Notes: generated from the sequence alone by a model not told the origin. DNA of 64,000 nucleotides from Dyadobacter sp. CY261 (GCF_021440085.1 NZ_JAKCPW010000004.1:62001-126000), one strand, 5' to 3'; shown: positions 54,128-63,729, numbered from the stretch's first letter. A program made the numbers and translations.

Positions 54128-55332
54128 CCATTCCGGTTCTGACACAATTTCTACATCTGTTTCAGAAATACGATTTCCCGGCTGGTGCAAACTCTCTGTG
54201 GCGACTACTACCATTCATAGTCACCGATCTCTACCTTGCAGCCGCGATCGTGCGTTTCAAACCGGGGGGTACGTTCACAGAAAAATGCCTGGCAGCCTCC
54301 TGGATTATCGTTCAATTCGCCTTCATTGTTATTTCGCCCAACCTGACGGGCATATTAATTGGCGCAATTGTATTACTCCTCGTCACCCTGCCAGCATATT
54401 TCGTGTATTTCAGTATTTGTTCTCGAAATCCATCTTTCGGTCCGGAGCTGGAAAGGTCCCTTGCATTGCTGTTTATAATCCTGGCTATTGGTACGTTCGG
54501 ACTGGTGTTTTTAGGCATACAGTATAAAGGAGCCGATAATCTTCTGGTAACCCGCAATATTTCGGATACCAATGTGACAATGGCCTATTTCATCCTTCTG
54601 TGGCCATTCGTGTTGCTACATTTAAAGCGTATTGGTAGTCCGGTTCTCCCTACTTTCATACTCGTCCTGCTATTTGTAGCTGTTGTCGTCCTTTCATTTT
54701 CAAGGGGAGCTGTCTTTATTGTCACGCCTTATCTGATGGCATCTCTTTTGATAGGTGTCTCAAAAAAAAGGCTGGTATGGCTTACTGCTGCTGGAATTGG
54801 GACTTTTGTTATTTTCAGTCCGATAATCGAAAGCTTCAATGCGGATCTTACCTATCCCTGGCAGCTTCGTTTCGGAGAAATACATTCGGCTGGTCCGGTG
54901 TTACAAAAATTGCAGGAAGCGAGCGGGAGGTCAAATATCCGCGCGTTCGCCTATGAGCTTTTCCTCGAAAGCCCTCTTTACGGGCATGGAACTGCAAGTT
55001 TCGAGATTTTAGGTCCCGGTTATCGCGAAGCTCATTCCGTGTTTTACACATCACTGGCCGAACAGGGACTTCTCGGAACGCTCTACCTATATACTCTTTT
55101 TGTCGGGCTTAGTTATTGCTTGTTCAAAGCTGCCAAATGCAGTGGCAAAAACTGGCTGCTATTATTCGCATTGGCCGCTTACCTCGTGTTTGTGCATTCA
55201 GTAGGCTCCGTTTTTGTAATTCTTCCTTCTAAAAGCCTTACGATCAATTGCATCGCACCTCTACTGTTAATCTGCTTGTATTACTATTCAAAAACCGTCG
55301 GCCAACATCCGCCGATCCGCAATAATGCCTAA
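54121..55332 (+). CDS. O-antigen ligase/polymerase (Wzy-like) membrane protein
   Basis: 403 codons from a GTG at 54121. About nine hydrophobic helices, with the periplasmic loop that marks Wzy/WaaL proteins: ESPLYGHGTASFE, then EAHSVFYTSLAEQGLLGTLYL. It would polymerise repeat units or ligate them to a lipid. The normal N-terminal helices seem to lie in the overlapping upstream frame, so this reading frame may be truncated. It overlaps the next gene by 8 bp. Confidence 0.75.
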   Translation: MLAIPVLTQFLHLFQKYDFPAGANSLWRLLPFIVTDLYLAAAIVRFKPGGTFTEKCLAASWIIVQFAFIVISPNLTGILIGAIVLLLVTLPAYFVYFSICSRNPSFGPELERSLALLFIILAIGTFGLVFLGIQYKGADNLLVTRNISDTNVTMAYFILLWPFVLLHLKRIGSPVLPTFILVLLFVAVVVLSFSRGAVFIVTPYLMASLLIGVSKKRLVWLTAAGIGTFVIFSPIIESFNADLTYPWQLRFGEIHSAGPVLQKLQEASGRSNIRAFAYELFLESPLYGHGTASFEILGPGYREAHSVFYTSLAEQGLLGTLYLYTLFVGLSYCLFKAAKCSGKNWLLLFALAAYLVFVHSVGSVFVILPSKSLTINCIAPLLLICLYYYSKTVGQHPPIRNNA

Positions 55333-56295
55333 AATTCTGATCATAGGGAGAACGCCGCCGCCTATTGGTGGCGTGACAATGCACATGAAAAGGTTAATAG
55401 AAAACCTGCATAGTCGCGATTTTCCGTTCCGCTTTTGCGACCTTGGGAAAGATCGTCTAATTAGCGTTTTACGTGCGCTGATAATGCACCGGGTCATTCA
55501 CATTCATGTCTCAAACCCTGCATACCAGCTTATTTTTGCAGCTTTCTGCCGACTCACTTTCAAAACATTGCTTATTACTTATCATGGCAAATGGGGCAGA
55601 TACGACCCTCTTAACAATGCAATTGTTAAATTGTCAGCCCACCTCGCCCATGCCGCTATTGTACAAGATCGCGAAAGCCTGCAACAAGCGCTTCGGCTCA
55701 ATCCGAGGTCACAGCAAATTTCCACCTACATTTGCGGCGGTAAAATAGAGCGCCTTACGGCAACATTGGACCACGAAATCAATGAACGTTGCAAGCACTA
55801 CGCCGCGACATTCTGCACCAATGCCTGGGACGTGGTATTCGACAAAAATGGCAAGGAAACCTACGGGATTTCCGAATTGATCGAGCGGTTTACGGATATC
55901 CAGAGTATCAATTACTCATATCCGATCCCTCCGGTAACTACCGTTCGTACATTGAGCAAAACATGTCGCACATTCCCAGCAACACATTTTTTATCAGTTG
56001 TTTACATGATTTCCGGTGCATCCTTTCTCTTTCAGATGCATTCATCCGGAACACGACCACCGATGGTGTTTCTTTGTCTATCCATGAAGCACAGGCACTT
56101 AGAATACCCGTTCTGGCATCCGCGGCCGTAGAGCGGCCACCATTTTGCTGCGTTTTTCGGGATTTTTCTAAAACAGATCTGAAACGGAATTTGGAAGAAG
56201 GAAGGCAATTGATAGCTCTTTCAGGAAACATTCCCGATGCCGTCGGCGAACTGATCTTATTTTATTGGAAAGTGGTGAGCCGGCGAGCTAATTAA
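55325..56295 (+). pseudogene. GT1-like glycosyltransferase gene disrupted by a frameshift
   Basis: The first frame starts at the ATG 55325 with a GT-B N-terminal domain (ILIIGRTPPPIGGVTMHMKR, then LLITYHGKWGRYDPL) and keeps good coding up to about FTDIQSINYSYP. The end of the domain is found one base away in a second frame: EYQLLISDPSGNYRSYIEQN, then DAFIRNTTTDGVSLSIHEAQ and ALRIPVLAS (the donor-binding E-A motif), stopping at 56295. The crossing is near 55900-55915. There is no homopolymer at the site, so programmed or slippage-type switching is unlikely; an indel or sequencing error is more probable. Confidence 0.75.
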
Positions 56296-56617
56296 TTCAC
56301 AATCAACATAAAAAACAAAGGCATAGAAAAATTTCCATGCCCTGTTTCACACTATACACACACTATATTTTTAATATCTATATATCGCTAAAATAAATTT
56401 CGACTTGATTTTCAATACCGCAAAATAACAAACTAAAGTAATGAGAAAAAAACTTTAAGATGCGAATTTCTAAATTCTAATGAGAAAATAATGGACATTT
56501 CTCTAAAACTTTTCCTTTAGATTCCGGCCAAGCCCAAAATTACGGAAATTTGGCGTAATTATTGTTCAAGCTGCTCTGCCTGATTACTTTCGTGCAACTA
56601 ACGCTCACAACTCATTC
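56296..56617. other. AT-rich gap between the polysaccharide locus and terC
   Basis: 322 bp, strongly AT-rich, with no clear hairpin or small gene. The right end holds the probable terC promoter. Confidence 0.55.
56562..56592 (+). promoter_or_regulatory. Possible promoter of terC
   Basis: TTG at 56562-56564, 20-bp spacer, then TACTTTCG (one mismatch to TAnnTTTG) at 56585-56592, 25 bp before the ATG. Confidence 0.35.
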
Positions 56618-57367
56618 ATGGAATCACTTTTCACCACCGACGCACTCATCAGCTTGCTCACATTGACCCTTCTTGAAGTCGTCCTTGGAATTGACAACGT
56701 AATTTTTATCACAATTGTTTCCGGCAAGCTCCCGGTCGATCAGAGAAAAAAAGCACAGAACAATGGCTTGCTCATTGCACTTGTTCTTCGGGTCGCCCTG
56801 CTTTTTGCCATTTCATGGGTTATAGGCCTGAAAGAGGATGTCCTTACCCTTTTCGGACATGGTTTCAGCGGCCGGGACCTTATCCTCCTCGGAGGGGGTT
56901 TATTCCTACTTTACAGCACAACCAAAGAAATCCACCACAAACTGGAGGGCGAAGCCGAGGATCTGCCATCCGGCGATATTTCCAATAAAAAGTCAATGAC
57001 ATTCGGCAGCGCGTTGATACAGATCGCATTGCTGAACATTATTTTTTCATTTGACTCCGTGCTCACGGCTGTTGGCTTGGTAAAGGAAGTGCCGATCATG
57101 ATCGTAGCCGTAGTCCTGTCGACGTTTATAATGATTGCATTTGCGGCTAAAATCGGGGATTTTGTAAATAATCACCCGTCCATCAAAATTTTAGCGCTCT
57201 CATTTTTGTTGATGATTGGCACGCTGCTCGTGGCAGAAGCATTCCACTACGAAATTCCGAAAGGCTATGCCTATTTTGCCATGGCATTCTCATTCTTCGT
57301 GGAACTGTTGAATATGAAACTGGATAAAAAGAAAGATCCGGTGAAGCTCCGCGACCGTGTAAATTGA
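56618..57367 (+). CDS. TerC-family integral membrane protein
   Basis: A 249-residue membrane protein with about seven helices. Characteristic acidic-in-membrane motifs are LEVVLGIDNVIFI in the first helix and IFSFDSVLTAVG in the fourth. TerC proteins are linked with manganese export and metal supply to secreted proteins, and with tellurite tolerance in other bacteria. It precedes dnaG by 13 bp, so they may be co-transcribed. Confidence 0.88.
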   Translation: MESLFTTDALISLLTLTLLEVVLGIDNVIFITIVSGKLPVDQRKKAQNNGLLIALVLRVALLFAISWVIGLKEDVLTLFGHGFSGRDLILLGGGLFLLYSTTKEIHHKLEGEAEDLPSGDISNKKSMTFGSALIQIALLNIIFSFDSVLTAVGLVKEVPIMIVAVVLSTFIMIAFAAKIGDFVNNHPSIKILALSFLLMIGTLLVAEAFHYEIPKGYAYFAMAFSFFVELLNMKLDKKKDPVKLRDRVN

Positions 57368-57380
57368 ATAACAGAAAATC

Positions 57381-59372
57381 ATGCGCATTAATCCCGAAAC
57401 CGTCGAAAGGATCAAGCACGCCGCAGACATCGTGGAGGTGGTCGGGGATTTTGTGTCCTTGAAGAAAAAAGGGGCCAATTACTCGGCCTGCTGCCCGTTT
57501 CACAACGAAAAAACGCCGTCCTTCAACGTCAATCCATCACGACAGATTTATAAATGTTTTGGTTGCGGAGCCGCAGGTGATTCCATCAAGTTTGTGATGG
57601 ATGTCGACGGCATCGGCTATGGCGAAGCGCTCCGGTACCTGGCCGGTAAATACAATATCGAGATTGAGGAGGAAGAACTGACGGACGAAGAGACTATCCG
57701 GCAAAATGCGCGCGAGAGTTTGTACATTATCCTCAACTTCGCCAAAAATTACTATCAGCATCAGCTTCATCACAGCGACGAGGGCCAGGCAATTGGTCTG
57801 AGTTACTTCCGTGAGCGGGGCTTTACGAGTGAAATCCGGAAAAAATTCGAGCTTGGTTACAGTCTCGACAACTGGGATTCTTTTTCTAAAGAGGCCCTGG
57901 AAAAAGGCTATTCCGCAGAAATATTAGAAAAAGCAGGATTGCTCATTCACAAGGAAGGCAGCCATTCGGCTGGTTATGACCGTTTCCGCGGCCGGGTTAT
58001 CTTCCCGATCCATAACATTGCAGGCAAAACCATCGCATTCGGGGCAAGGATATTAAAGTCGGACAAGAACCAACCCAAATATCTCAACTCTCCCGAGACT
58101 GAGGTTTATCATAAAAGCGAGGTCCTGTATGGCATTTATCAGGCCAAAAACGCGATCCGGCACCTTGAACATTGCTATCTCGTCGAGGGCTATACCGATG
58201 TTGTTTCGCTGCATCAGGCAGGAATAGAAAACGTCGTCGCGTCGTCAGGTACATCGTTGACGGTCGAGCAAATTCGGCTGATAGGCCGTTTTACGCCAAA
58301 TATCACCATTCTTTACGATGGTGATATGGCAGGTATCAAAGCGGCATTGCGCGGGCTCGATCTGGTTTTGGAAGAAGGATTGAATGTCAATATCGTCCTG
58401 TTCCCGGATAATGAAGATCCTGACAGCTACGTCCGTAAAGTAGGTGCGGAAGCATTTAAAGCACACCTTAAAAAGGCAGCGAAGGATTTCATTACTTTTA
58501 AAACGGAAATCCTCTTGCAGGATGCAGGTAACGACCCTTTCAAGCTGGCGGCTGTCATACAGGAGGTGGTTAACAGCATTGTAAAGATTCCTGACGCGAT
58601 CAAAAGGCAGGTATTTTTCCATCGCACATCAGAAATGATGCGTGTGGATGAGCAAATGCTGATTACCGAGGGCAATAAGCTCCTTAGAAAGCAACATTCG
58701 GCAAAGCCAGCGGATCGGCAACCACGCCAAACCAATGCGGCGCCAGAAGGCCCGAACGACCTGGATGCATTGTTCAGCGACGGTTTCGGCCCGTTCGGAG
58801 GCGAGCCTGATGCAGGCCCATTTGTTACCGAAGAAGCCCCGGAACCACTTCAACGTACCAAGCTGCATTATCAGGAAGAAGCATTCGTGCGGTTGCTTGT
58901 TGTACATGGAGCGCGCGAGCTCGAACCTACCATTTCCGTATGTCAGTACGTACTTGGGCAAATCGAGGGAATTGAATTAAGAGATCCTGTATACAACCAT
59001 TTGCTGACTTTGTTCCGTGAAAATTTCAATAGAAATCAGGTACTCCCTACCGATTACTTTCTGAACCATCACGAAGCGGATATCAGGAATATGACCATCG
59101 AATGGCTAACGCAGAAGCACGAACTGAGCGAGTTGTGGAAGGAGAAATATGAAATTTATGTCCCGTTCGAGACTGACGTGCTCGACAAAACGGCGTTCAA
59201 TAACATTCTGAGGCTCAAAAAAGCCTTCATCGAAGAAAAAATGAAGGTTTGCCTTCAACAGGCTGCACACGCGCAAACGGAAGAGGACCAACATGCGGTT
59301 ATGACCGAATTCATGTTTTATAAGGGCATTAGTATGGCAGCCGCCAAAGAACTGGGAAGTGTAATCGGATAA
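57381..59372 (+). CDS. dnaG: DNA primase
   Basis: A 663-residue primase. The zinc-binding CHC2 domain has Cys38, His41, Cys59 and Cys62 (CCPFHNEKTPSF, KCFGCGAAGD). The catalytic core includes RFRGRVIFPIHN and the TOPRIM motif HCYLVEGYTDVVSLHQAG, with ILYDGDMAGIKAALR. The C-terminal part has an acidic, Pro-rich linker (about 450-500) and a helicase-binding-like helical end. It makes RNA primers for the replication fork. Confidence 0.97.
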   Translation: MRINPETVERIKHAADIVEVVGDFVSLKKKGANYSACCPFHNEKTPSFNVNPSRQIYKCFGCGAAGDSIKFVMDVDGIGYGEALRYLAGKYNIEIEEEELTDEETIRQNARESLYIILNFAKNYYQHQLHHSDEGQAIGLSYFRERGFTSEIRKKFELGYSLDNWDSFSKEALEKGYSAEILEKAGLLIHKEGSHSAGYDRFRGRVIFPIHNIAGKTIAFGARILKSDKNQPKYLNSPETEVYHKSEVLYGIYQAKNAIRHLEHCYLVEGYTDVVSLHQAGIENVVASSGTSLTVEQIRLIGRFTPNITILYDGDMAGIKAALRGLDLVLEEGLNVNIVLFPDNEDPDSYVRKVGAEAFKAHLKKAAKDFITFKTEILLQDAGNDPFKLAAVIQEVVNSIVKIPDAIKRQVFFHRTSEMMRVDEQMLITEGNKLLRKQHSAKPADRQPRQTNAAPEGPNDLDALFSDGFGPFGGEPDAGPFVTEEAPEPLQRTKLHYQEEAFVRLLVVHGARELEPTISVCQYVLGQIEGIELRDPVYNHLLTLFRENFNRNQVLPTDYFLNHHEADIRNMTIEWLTQKHELSELWKEKYEIYVPFETDVLDKTAFNNILRLKKAFIEEKMKVCLQQAAHAQTEEDQHAVMTEFMFYKGISMAAAKELGSVIG

Positions 59373-59393
59373 TTAACCTAAATATTCGTCCTT

Positions 59394-59933
59394 ATGAAAA
59401 ATGCACTGTTCCTTTTGTGCTTTGCCGTTTTGATCTCGGCATGCAGTCCTTCTTATAAACTCCTGAAAACTAAGCAAGAAAACACATTTAAACTTGCAGA
59501 CTTTCCTACCTACGGCTTCTACGATATTGAAGCCACCGGGGATACTGTTTCGAAAAATTTTGAAAAAAATGTCGGCATTATCAAGGACGCGATTGCCAAA
59601 AACCTGCAAACGCGCGGCCTTGACGAAGCCCGTGACCCGGGCTTGAAAATCAACATCGCACTTAATGTGCAGGAGCAATTACAAACACGCCAGACCGATT
59701 TTCGCACCGATGGCCTGCCACGCTACATGGGCCAGCGCCGTTACTCGTGGAAAAGCGAAGAGGTGGTAACCGGCAAATACCGTGAAGGAACGATCGTGAT
59801 CGATCTGGTGGACGCGGCCAATAACCGGATGGTGTGGCAGGGTGGTGCAAGCGGAATAATCTCGGAGAAAACAAAGAATTTTACGGAGGATATCAATCAG
59901 GTAATCGCTGAGGTTGTTGCAAAAATTCCTTGA
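59394..59933 (+). CDS. DUF4136 lipoprotein
   Basis: A 179-residue lipoprotein with the lipobox LISAC (signal MKNALFLLCFAVLISAC). The following segment TFKLADFPTYGFYDIE and the pairwise strands VTGKYREGTIVIDLVDAANNRMVWQG fit DUF4136. It likely stays at the inner or outer membrane, facing the periplasm. Function unknown. A hairpin follows that can end both converging transcripts. Confidence 0.8.
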   Translation: MKNALFLLCFAVLISACSPSYKLLKTKQENTFKLADFPTYGFYDIEATGDTVSKNFEKNVGIIKDAIAKNLQTRGLDEARDPGLKINIALNVQEQLQTRQTDFRTDGLPRYMGQRRYSWKSEEVVTGKYREGTIVIDLVDAANNRMVWQGGASGIISEKTKNFTEDINQVIAEVVAKIP

Positions 59934-59945
59934 TATAACGCATAA

Positions 59946-59979
59946 AAAAGGGTTGCTTCTCATGAGAAACAACCCTTTT
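59946..59979. terminator. Bidirectional terminator between the DUF4136 and ytxH genes
   Basis: AAAAGGGTTG (59946-59955) pairs with CAACCCTTTT (59970-59979), with an inner TTCTC/GAGAA stem. A-rich on one side and T-rich on the other, so it works on both strands. Confidence 0.85.
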
Positions 59980-60001
59980 CAATGTCGTGATGTCGGAGTT
60001 A

Positions 60002-60304
60002 CTAAGCATTATTGTTAACGGCACTACGAACGTTTTCGCTCACATTATCGGCCACACCGTTTGCTTTATCTTTTACTGTATTCAAGTTTTTGGTAAAACC
60101 ATCTTTAAGTTTCTCGGCAAGATGAGAAAGTTCTTCCAGGCTTTTTTCATAGGTATCCTTGGCAGATCCGCCCAGGTCGTTTGCCTTATTCTTGATCAAT
60201 TTGCGAGTCTCTTTGCCATTTTTAGGAGCTACCAAAAGGCCAATCGCGATACCTGTCAACAATGCTCCGATTGAGCCGATCAAAAATTTTTGGTTCTTGT
60301 TCAT
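60002..60304 (-). CDS. YtxH-domain protein
   Basis: A 100-residue protein with one N-terminal helix (FLIGSIGALLTGIAIGLLVAP) followed by the typical KNGKETRKLIKNKAND and a long charged, amphipathic helical tail. YtxH proteins are membrane-associated stress proteins of unknown mechanism. Converges with the DUF4136 gene. Confidence 0.8.
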   Translation of the reverse strand: MNKNQKFLIGSIGALLTGIAIGLLVAPKNGKETRKLIKNKANDLGGSAKDTYEKSLEELSHLAEKLKDGFTKNLNTVKDKANGVADNVSENVRSAVNNNA

Positions 60305-60360
60305 ACGAATCCCTATTTTGTGTTAATAAAAACATTAGAACTGAAAAATAACAAAATACT

Positions 60361-61512
60361 GTGCCACTTAGCAAGCAATCGCTCCGATTTCCATTGAACG
60401 GTCTTTTTATTGTCATGTTACCATGGCTACTTTCCCTTACGGCGGTCGAAAGTCAGGCCCAATGGAAGGTCATCGATATCAAAACGAAGATTCATATGCG
60501 TGCAGTACACGCGGTATCACCCACAATCTGCTGGATCGGGGGCACGCGGGGCACTGTTCTGAAAACAACGAACGGCGGTCATACCTGGACCACCTATAAA
60601 GTCTCCGGTGCAGACTCGCTCGACTTCCGGGACATTCATGCTTTTGACAAGGAAGTTGCCATTGCCATGAGCGCTGGCGAATCCGAAAAAGACAAAGCAA
60701 AAATTTACAAGACCGAAGACGGCGGAGAAAGCTGGAAGCTTGTGTACCAAACTACACAAAATGGGGTTTTTCTGGATGGAATCGACTTTTGGGATAAAAA
60801 TAAGGGCATTTGTCTCGGCGATCCTACACAAGGCAAACTCTTCATTTTAACTACTGAGGACGGCGGTAACAACTGGCAGGAACTGCCACTCGACCAGCGC
60901 CCGGCTGCAGAACCCGGCGAAGCATGCTTTGCAGCCAGTGGCACTTCCATTGTCGTCAACGGTAAAGGAACCGTATTCATCGGCACCGGCGGCAGCAAAA
61001 TGGCGAGGGTTTTCAAATCCGAAGATTATGGACGATCGTGGAATGTATCGTCCACGCCACTTCCCGCAGGTCCCACTAGCGGAATTTTCGGTCTAAGATT
61101 CTGGTCTAAAAATAACGGCATGGCAGTAGGCGGGAATTACAAAAAAACCACCGATTCGACCCAGAATGTGCTTTTAACCAATGATGGCGGCCTTAACTGG
61201 ACTTTGGCCGGGATGACCAAACCCACAGGCCTGAAAGAATCCGTGGCCATTTACCACAAAACCAACGCCACCTGGAATGGCGACACCCAGATCCGTTCCG
61301 ATAATTATGCAATAGTAGCGTCCGGACCTTCCGGCAGCAGTGTTTCCTTAGACCGCGGTAAAAGCTGGATTTCGCTGGGAACCGAAGGCTTTCACTCATT
61401 GAGCTTCGCCGGAAATGTAGGCTATGGCGTTGGATCCAACGGTCTGATAGCTAAAATCGAAAAGATCTCAACTAAAAAGAAGACGCGCAAACTGGTATTT
61501 GTAGATCAATAG
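60361..61512 (+). CDS. Secreted Asp-box beta-propeller protein (HCF136/BNR-like)
   Basis: A 383-residue exported protein. Translation from a GTG at 60361 gives a signal with basic n-region (KQSLRFPLNGLFIVML, ending VESQAQ); ATG 60415 is a shorter alternative. Six Asp-box-type repeats mark a beta-propeller: TTNGGHTW, KTEDGGESW, TTEDGGNNW, KSEDYGRSW, LTNDGGLNW, SLDRGKSW. Family members include photosystem assembly factor HCF136, but here a general carbohydrate- or protein-binding role is as likely. No catalytic sialidase residues are obvious. Confidence 0.8.
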   Translation: MPLSKQSLRFPLNGLFIVMLPWLLSLTAVESQAQWKVIDIKTKIHMRAVHAVSPTICWIGGTRGTVLKTTNGGHTWTTYKVSGADSLDFRDIHAFDKEVAIAMSAGESEKDKAKIYKTEDGGESWKLVYQTTQNGVFLDGIDFWDKNKGICLGDPTQGKLFILTTEDGGNNWQELPLDQRPAAEPGEACFAASGTSIVVNGKGTVFIGTGGSKMARVFKSEDYGRSWNVSSTPLPAGPTSGIFGLRFWSKNNGMAVGGNYKKTTDSTQNVLLTNDGGLNWTLAGMTKPTGLKESVAIYHKTNATWNGDTQIRSDNYAIVASGPSGSSVSLDRGKSWISLGTEGFHSLSFAGNVGYGVGSNGLIAKIEKISTKKKTRKLVFVDQ

Positions 61513-61588
61513 TTCGCATCAATTCAAAGTCGGGCGTTGTGGCGGTCCGCCGCAGCAATGCCTTCACGGTCGGCCACGGCCATAACAT

Positions 61589-62596
61589 CTAAATCCGATC
61601 AATCAACTCCTTAACCTTCCTCACTTCGCGGCCCGCCAAATGATCGGCGATAGCTGCCGCATGTTCGCGTCCATTCTCTATAAAGACTTTTTCAGTAAAA
61701 ACACCAGCCATCACAGTTCCACACAGGTAGAGTCCGGGCACATTCGTTTCAAAGGTTTCCGCATCATATTCCGGTACTTTCGTGCCCGGATCGAGCGTAA
61801 CCCCGCATCGCGCCAGCAAATGTTCGTCGGGTAAATAGCCCACTAACAAAAACACAAAATCCGCTGGAAGCCACTCCTGCTCACCCGTTTCAATGTTCTC
61901 AATGAGCATTTTCCCCTGCTCGATGGCTTTCGTTACCGAGTTGAATCGCGTATGGATCTTACCTTCCTTCACGCGGTTTTTCACATCGGGTACGAGCCAG
62001 TATTTCACTTTGGTACGGAAATCTGCCTCTTTATGCACGATCGTCACCTTCGCATCGTGCCGGTACAGCTCCAAAGCGGCCTCCACCGATGAATTGGAAC
62101 CTCCTACCAACACGACATTGGTGTAAGAATATTTGAAAGGCTCGTCGTAATAATGCGAAACATGTGGCAGGTTCTCACCCGGCACATTCAGCATGCGTGG
62201 CACATCGAAATAGCCTGTTGCCAGGATCACGGTTTTAGACTGAAATACCTGACCATCGTTGGAATACGTCAGAAAAGTACCGTCCGATTGCTTTTCCGCA
62301 CGGTCTACATCTACGAAGAGCTTGAAATTCAAATGATAGTAACCGGCTACCTTCCGATAATATTGAAGTGCCTCGTTTCGGTTTGCCTTTACATCCGAGA
62401 TTGCGAATGGTATCCCGCCGATCTCAATATTTTCCGCGGTTGAGAAAAACTTCATCCGCCTCGGATAGCGACGAATCGATTCGGTGAGATTTCCTTTTTC
62501 GAGAATCAGGTAATCGAGGCCGCTTTTGGCCAGTTCGACACCCATTGCGAGGCCGCAAGGGCCCCCTCCTATGATAATTGCGTCGTAAATGTGCAT
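61589..62596 (-). CDS. ypdA: YpdA-type putative bacillithiol disulfide reductase
   Basis: A 335-residue FAD/NAD(P)H oxidoreductase. N-terminal FAD motif IIIGGGPCGLAMG, NADPH motif VVLVGGSNSSVEAALEL, and terminal GLYLCGTVMAGVF. YpdA reduces bacillithiol disulfide in Firmicutes, and its presence suggests bacillithiol in this organism (inference; the bshABC genes are not in the window). It stands alone, divergent from pabB. Confidence 0.85.
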   Translation of the reverse strand: MHIYDAIIIGGGPCGLAMGVELAKSGLDYLILEKGNLTESIRRYPRRMKFFSTAENIEIGGIPFAISDVKANRNEALQYYRKVAGYYHLNFKLFVDVDRAEKQSDGTFLTYSNDGQVFQSKTVILATGYFDVPRMLNVPGENLPHVSHYYDEPFKYSYTNVVLVGGSNSSVEAALELYRHDAKVTIVHKEADFRTKVKYWLVPDVKNRVKEGKIHTRFNSVTKAIEQGKMLIENIETGEQEWLPADFVFLLVGYLPDEHLLARCGVTLDPGTKVPEYDAETFETNVPGLYLCGTVMAGVFTEKVFIENGREHAAAIADHLAGREVRKVKELIDRI

Positions 62597-62724
62597 TTGA
62601 ATGGTGCCGACGACCTATTTAGCTTGTAGCCGTCCTGGTCTTTTAACCCTCTAATTTAGCTATTGGTTTCTGAACTTTGTAAATTAGCTAACTGTTCTCA
62701 AAGCCTGATTATACTCATTTTAGA

Positions 62725-63729
62725 TTGGAAAACGCGGCCTGCTACTTTGCGAAGAAGCTGAATGAATGGGGCAGGACCAAAACCCCTTTCTTTTTTTTGG
62801 TAGATTACCAGTTTCAACAACCGCAAGCCTGGAAACTCGACGACATCGACCCAAACGAGATCCTATTCTACCTGAATGGTTTTACGAATGATCACCAGCA
62901 GCTCCGCGACGAGCTTCCGGAGCATATCCGTTTTGGCAAACATCCCATTCCATTCGAAGCATATCAGTCAAAATTCGATTGCGTACTACGCCATTTGAAT
63001 GCAGGGAACTCGTTTTTGGTAAATCTTTCCGTCCCGACTCCGATCGATACAAACCTGACGCTGGAACAAATTTTCCGGTATAGCGAGGCGTCTTACCGGT
63101 TACTTTATAAAAATCAGTTTGTTTGCTTTTCGCCGGAAATATTCGTCCGCATCCAGGGCAACCGCATTGCTTCGTTTCCAATGAAAGGCACCATCGACGC
63201 ATCCATTCCTAATGCCGCGCAGGTAATTCTTTCGGATCATAAAGAAGCCGCTGAACATGCTACTATAGTGGATTTGATCAGGAATGATATCAGTATGGTG
63301 GCTGAGAAAGTATGGGTTGAACGCTATCGCTATATCGATCGCATTCAGACTTATGACAAAACCCTGTTACAAGTGAGCTCTGAAATTGCGGGCACTCTGC
63401 CGGGTACTTTTAATGGTCAATATGGCGATCTCCTGACAAAATTATTACCCGCCGGTTCGATTACAGGTGCGCCAAAACCCCGCACTCTGGAAATTATCCA
63501 GGAAGCCGAAGCCTACGACCGCGGCTATTACACCGGCATAATGGGTTATTTTGACGGGGAAAACTTCGAGAGTGCGGTGATGATCCGTTTCATCGAGCAA
63601 CAGGAAAACGGGCTGATTTTCAAAAGTGGTGGTGGGGTTACAGCGCGGAGCAATGCGTTGAGCGAGTACCAGGAAGTCATTGATAAAGTTTATCTCCCCT
63701 TTAGCTACGTCCCGCATGCTGTGCTTTGA
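62725..63729 (+). CDS. pabB: Aminodeoxychorismate synthase component I
   Basis: A 334-residue chorismate-binding enzyme, shorter than E. coli PabB as in many Bacteroidota. Motifs include FPMKGTIDASIPN, DLIRNDISMVA, PAGSITGAPKPRTLEIIQEAE and GYYTGIMGYF. It converts chorismate to aminodeoxychorismate with ammonia supplied by PabA (not seen here). The start is a TTG at 62725; no better ATG in frame near the 5' end. It overlaps the following pabC-like gene by 14 bp. Confidence 0.92.
   Translation: MENAACYFAKKLNEWGRTKTPFFFLVDYQFQQPQAWKLDDIDPNEILFYLNGFTNDHQQLRDELPEHIRFGKHPIPFEAYQSKFDCVLRHLNAGNSFLVNLSVPTPIDTNLTLEQIFRYSEASYRLLYKNQFVCFSPEIFVRIQGNRIASFPMKGTIDASIPNAAQVILSDHKEAAEHATIVDLIRNDISMVAEKVWVERYRYIDRIQTYDKTLLQVSSEIAGTLPGTFNGQYGDLLTKLLPAGSITGAPKPRTLEIIQEAEAYDRGYYTGIMGYFDGENFESAVMIRFIEQQENGLIFKSGGGVTARSNALSEYQEVIDKVYLPFSYVPHAVL

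Noticed and set aside
55789..56295. Separate 168-codon gene inside the glycosyltransferase
   Set aside because: Its first 35 or so codons are out of register with any domain, while the rest completes the GT domain; a frameshift explains it better.
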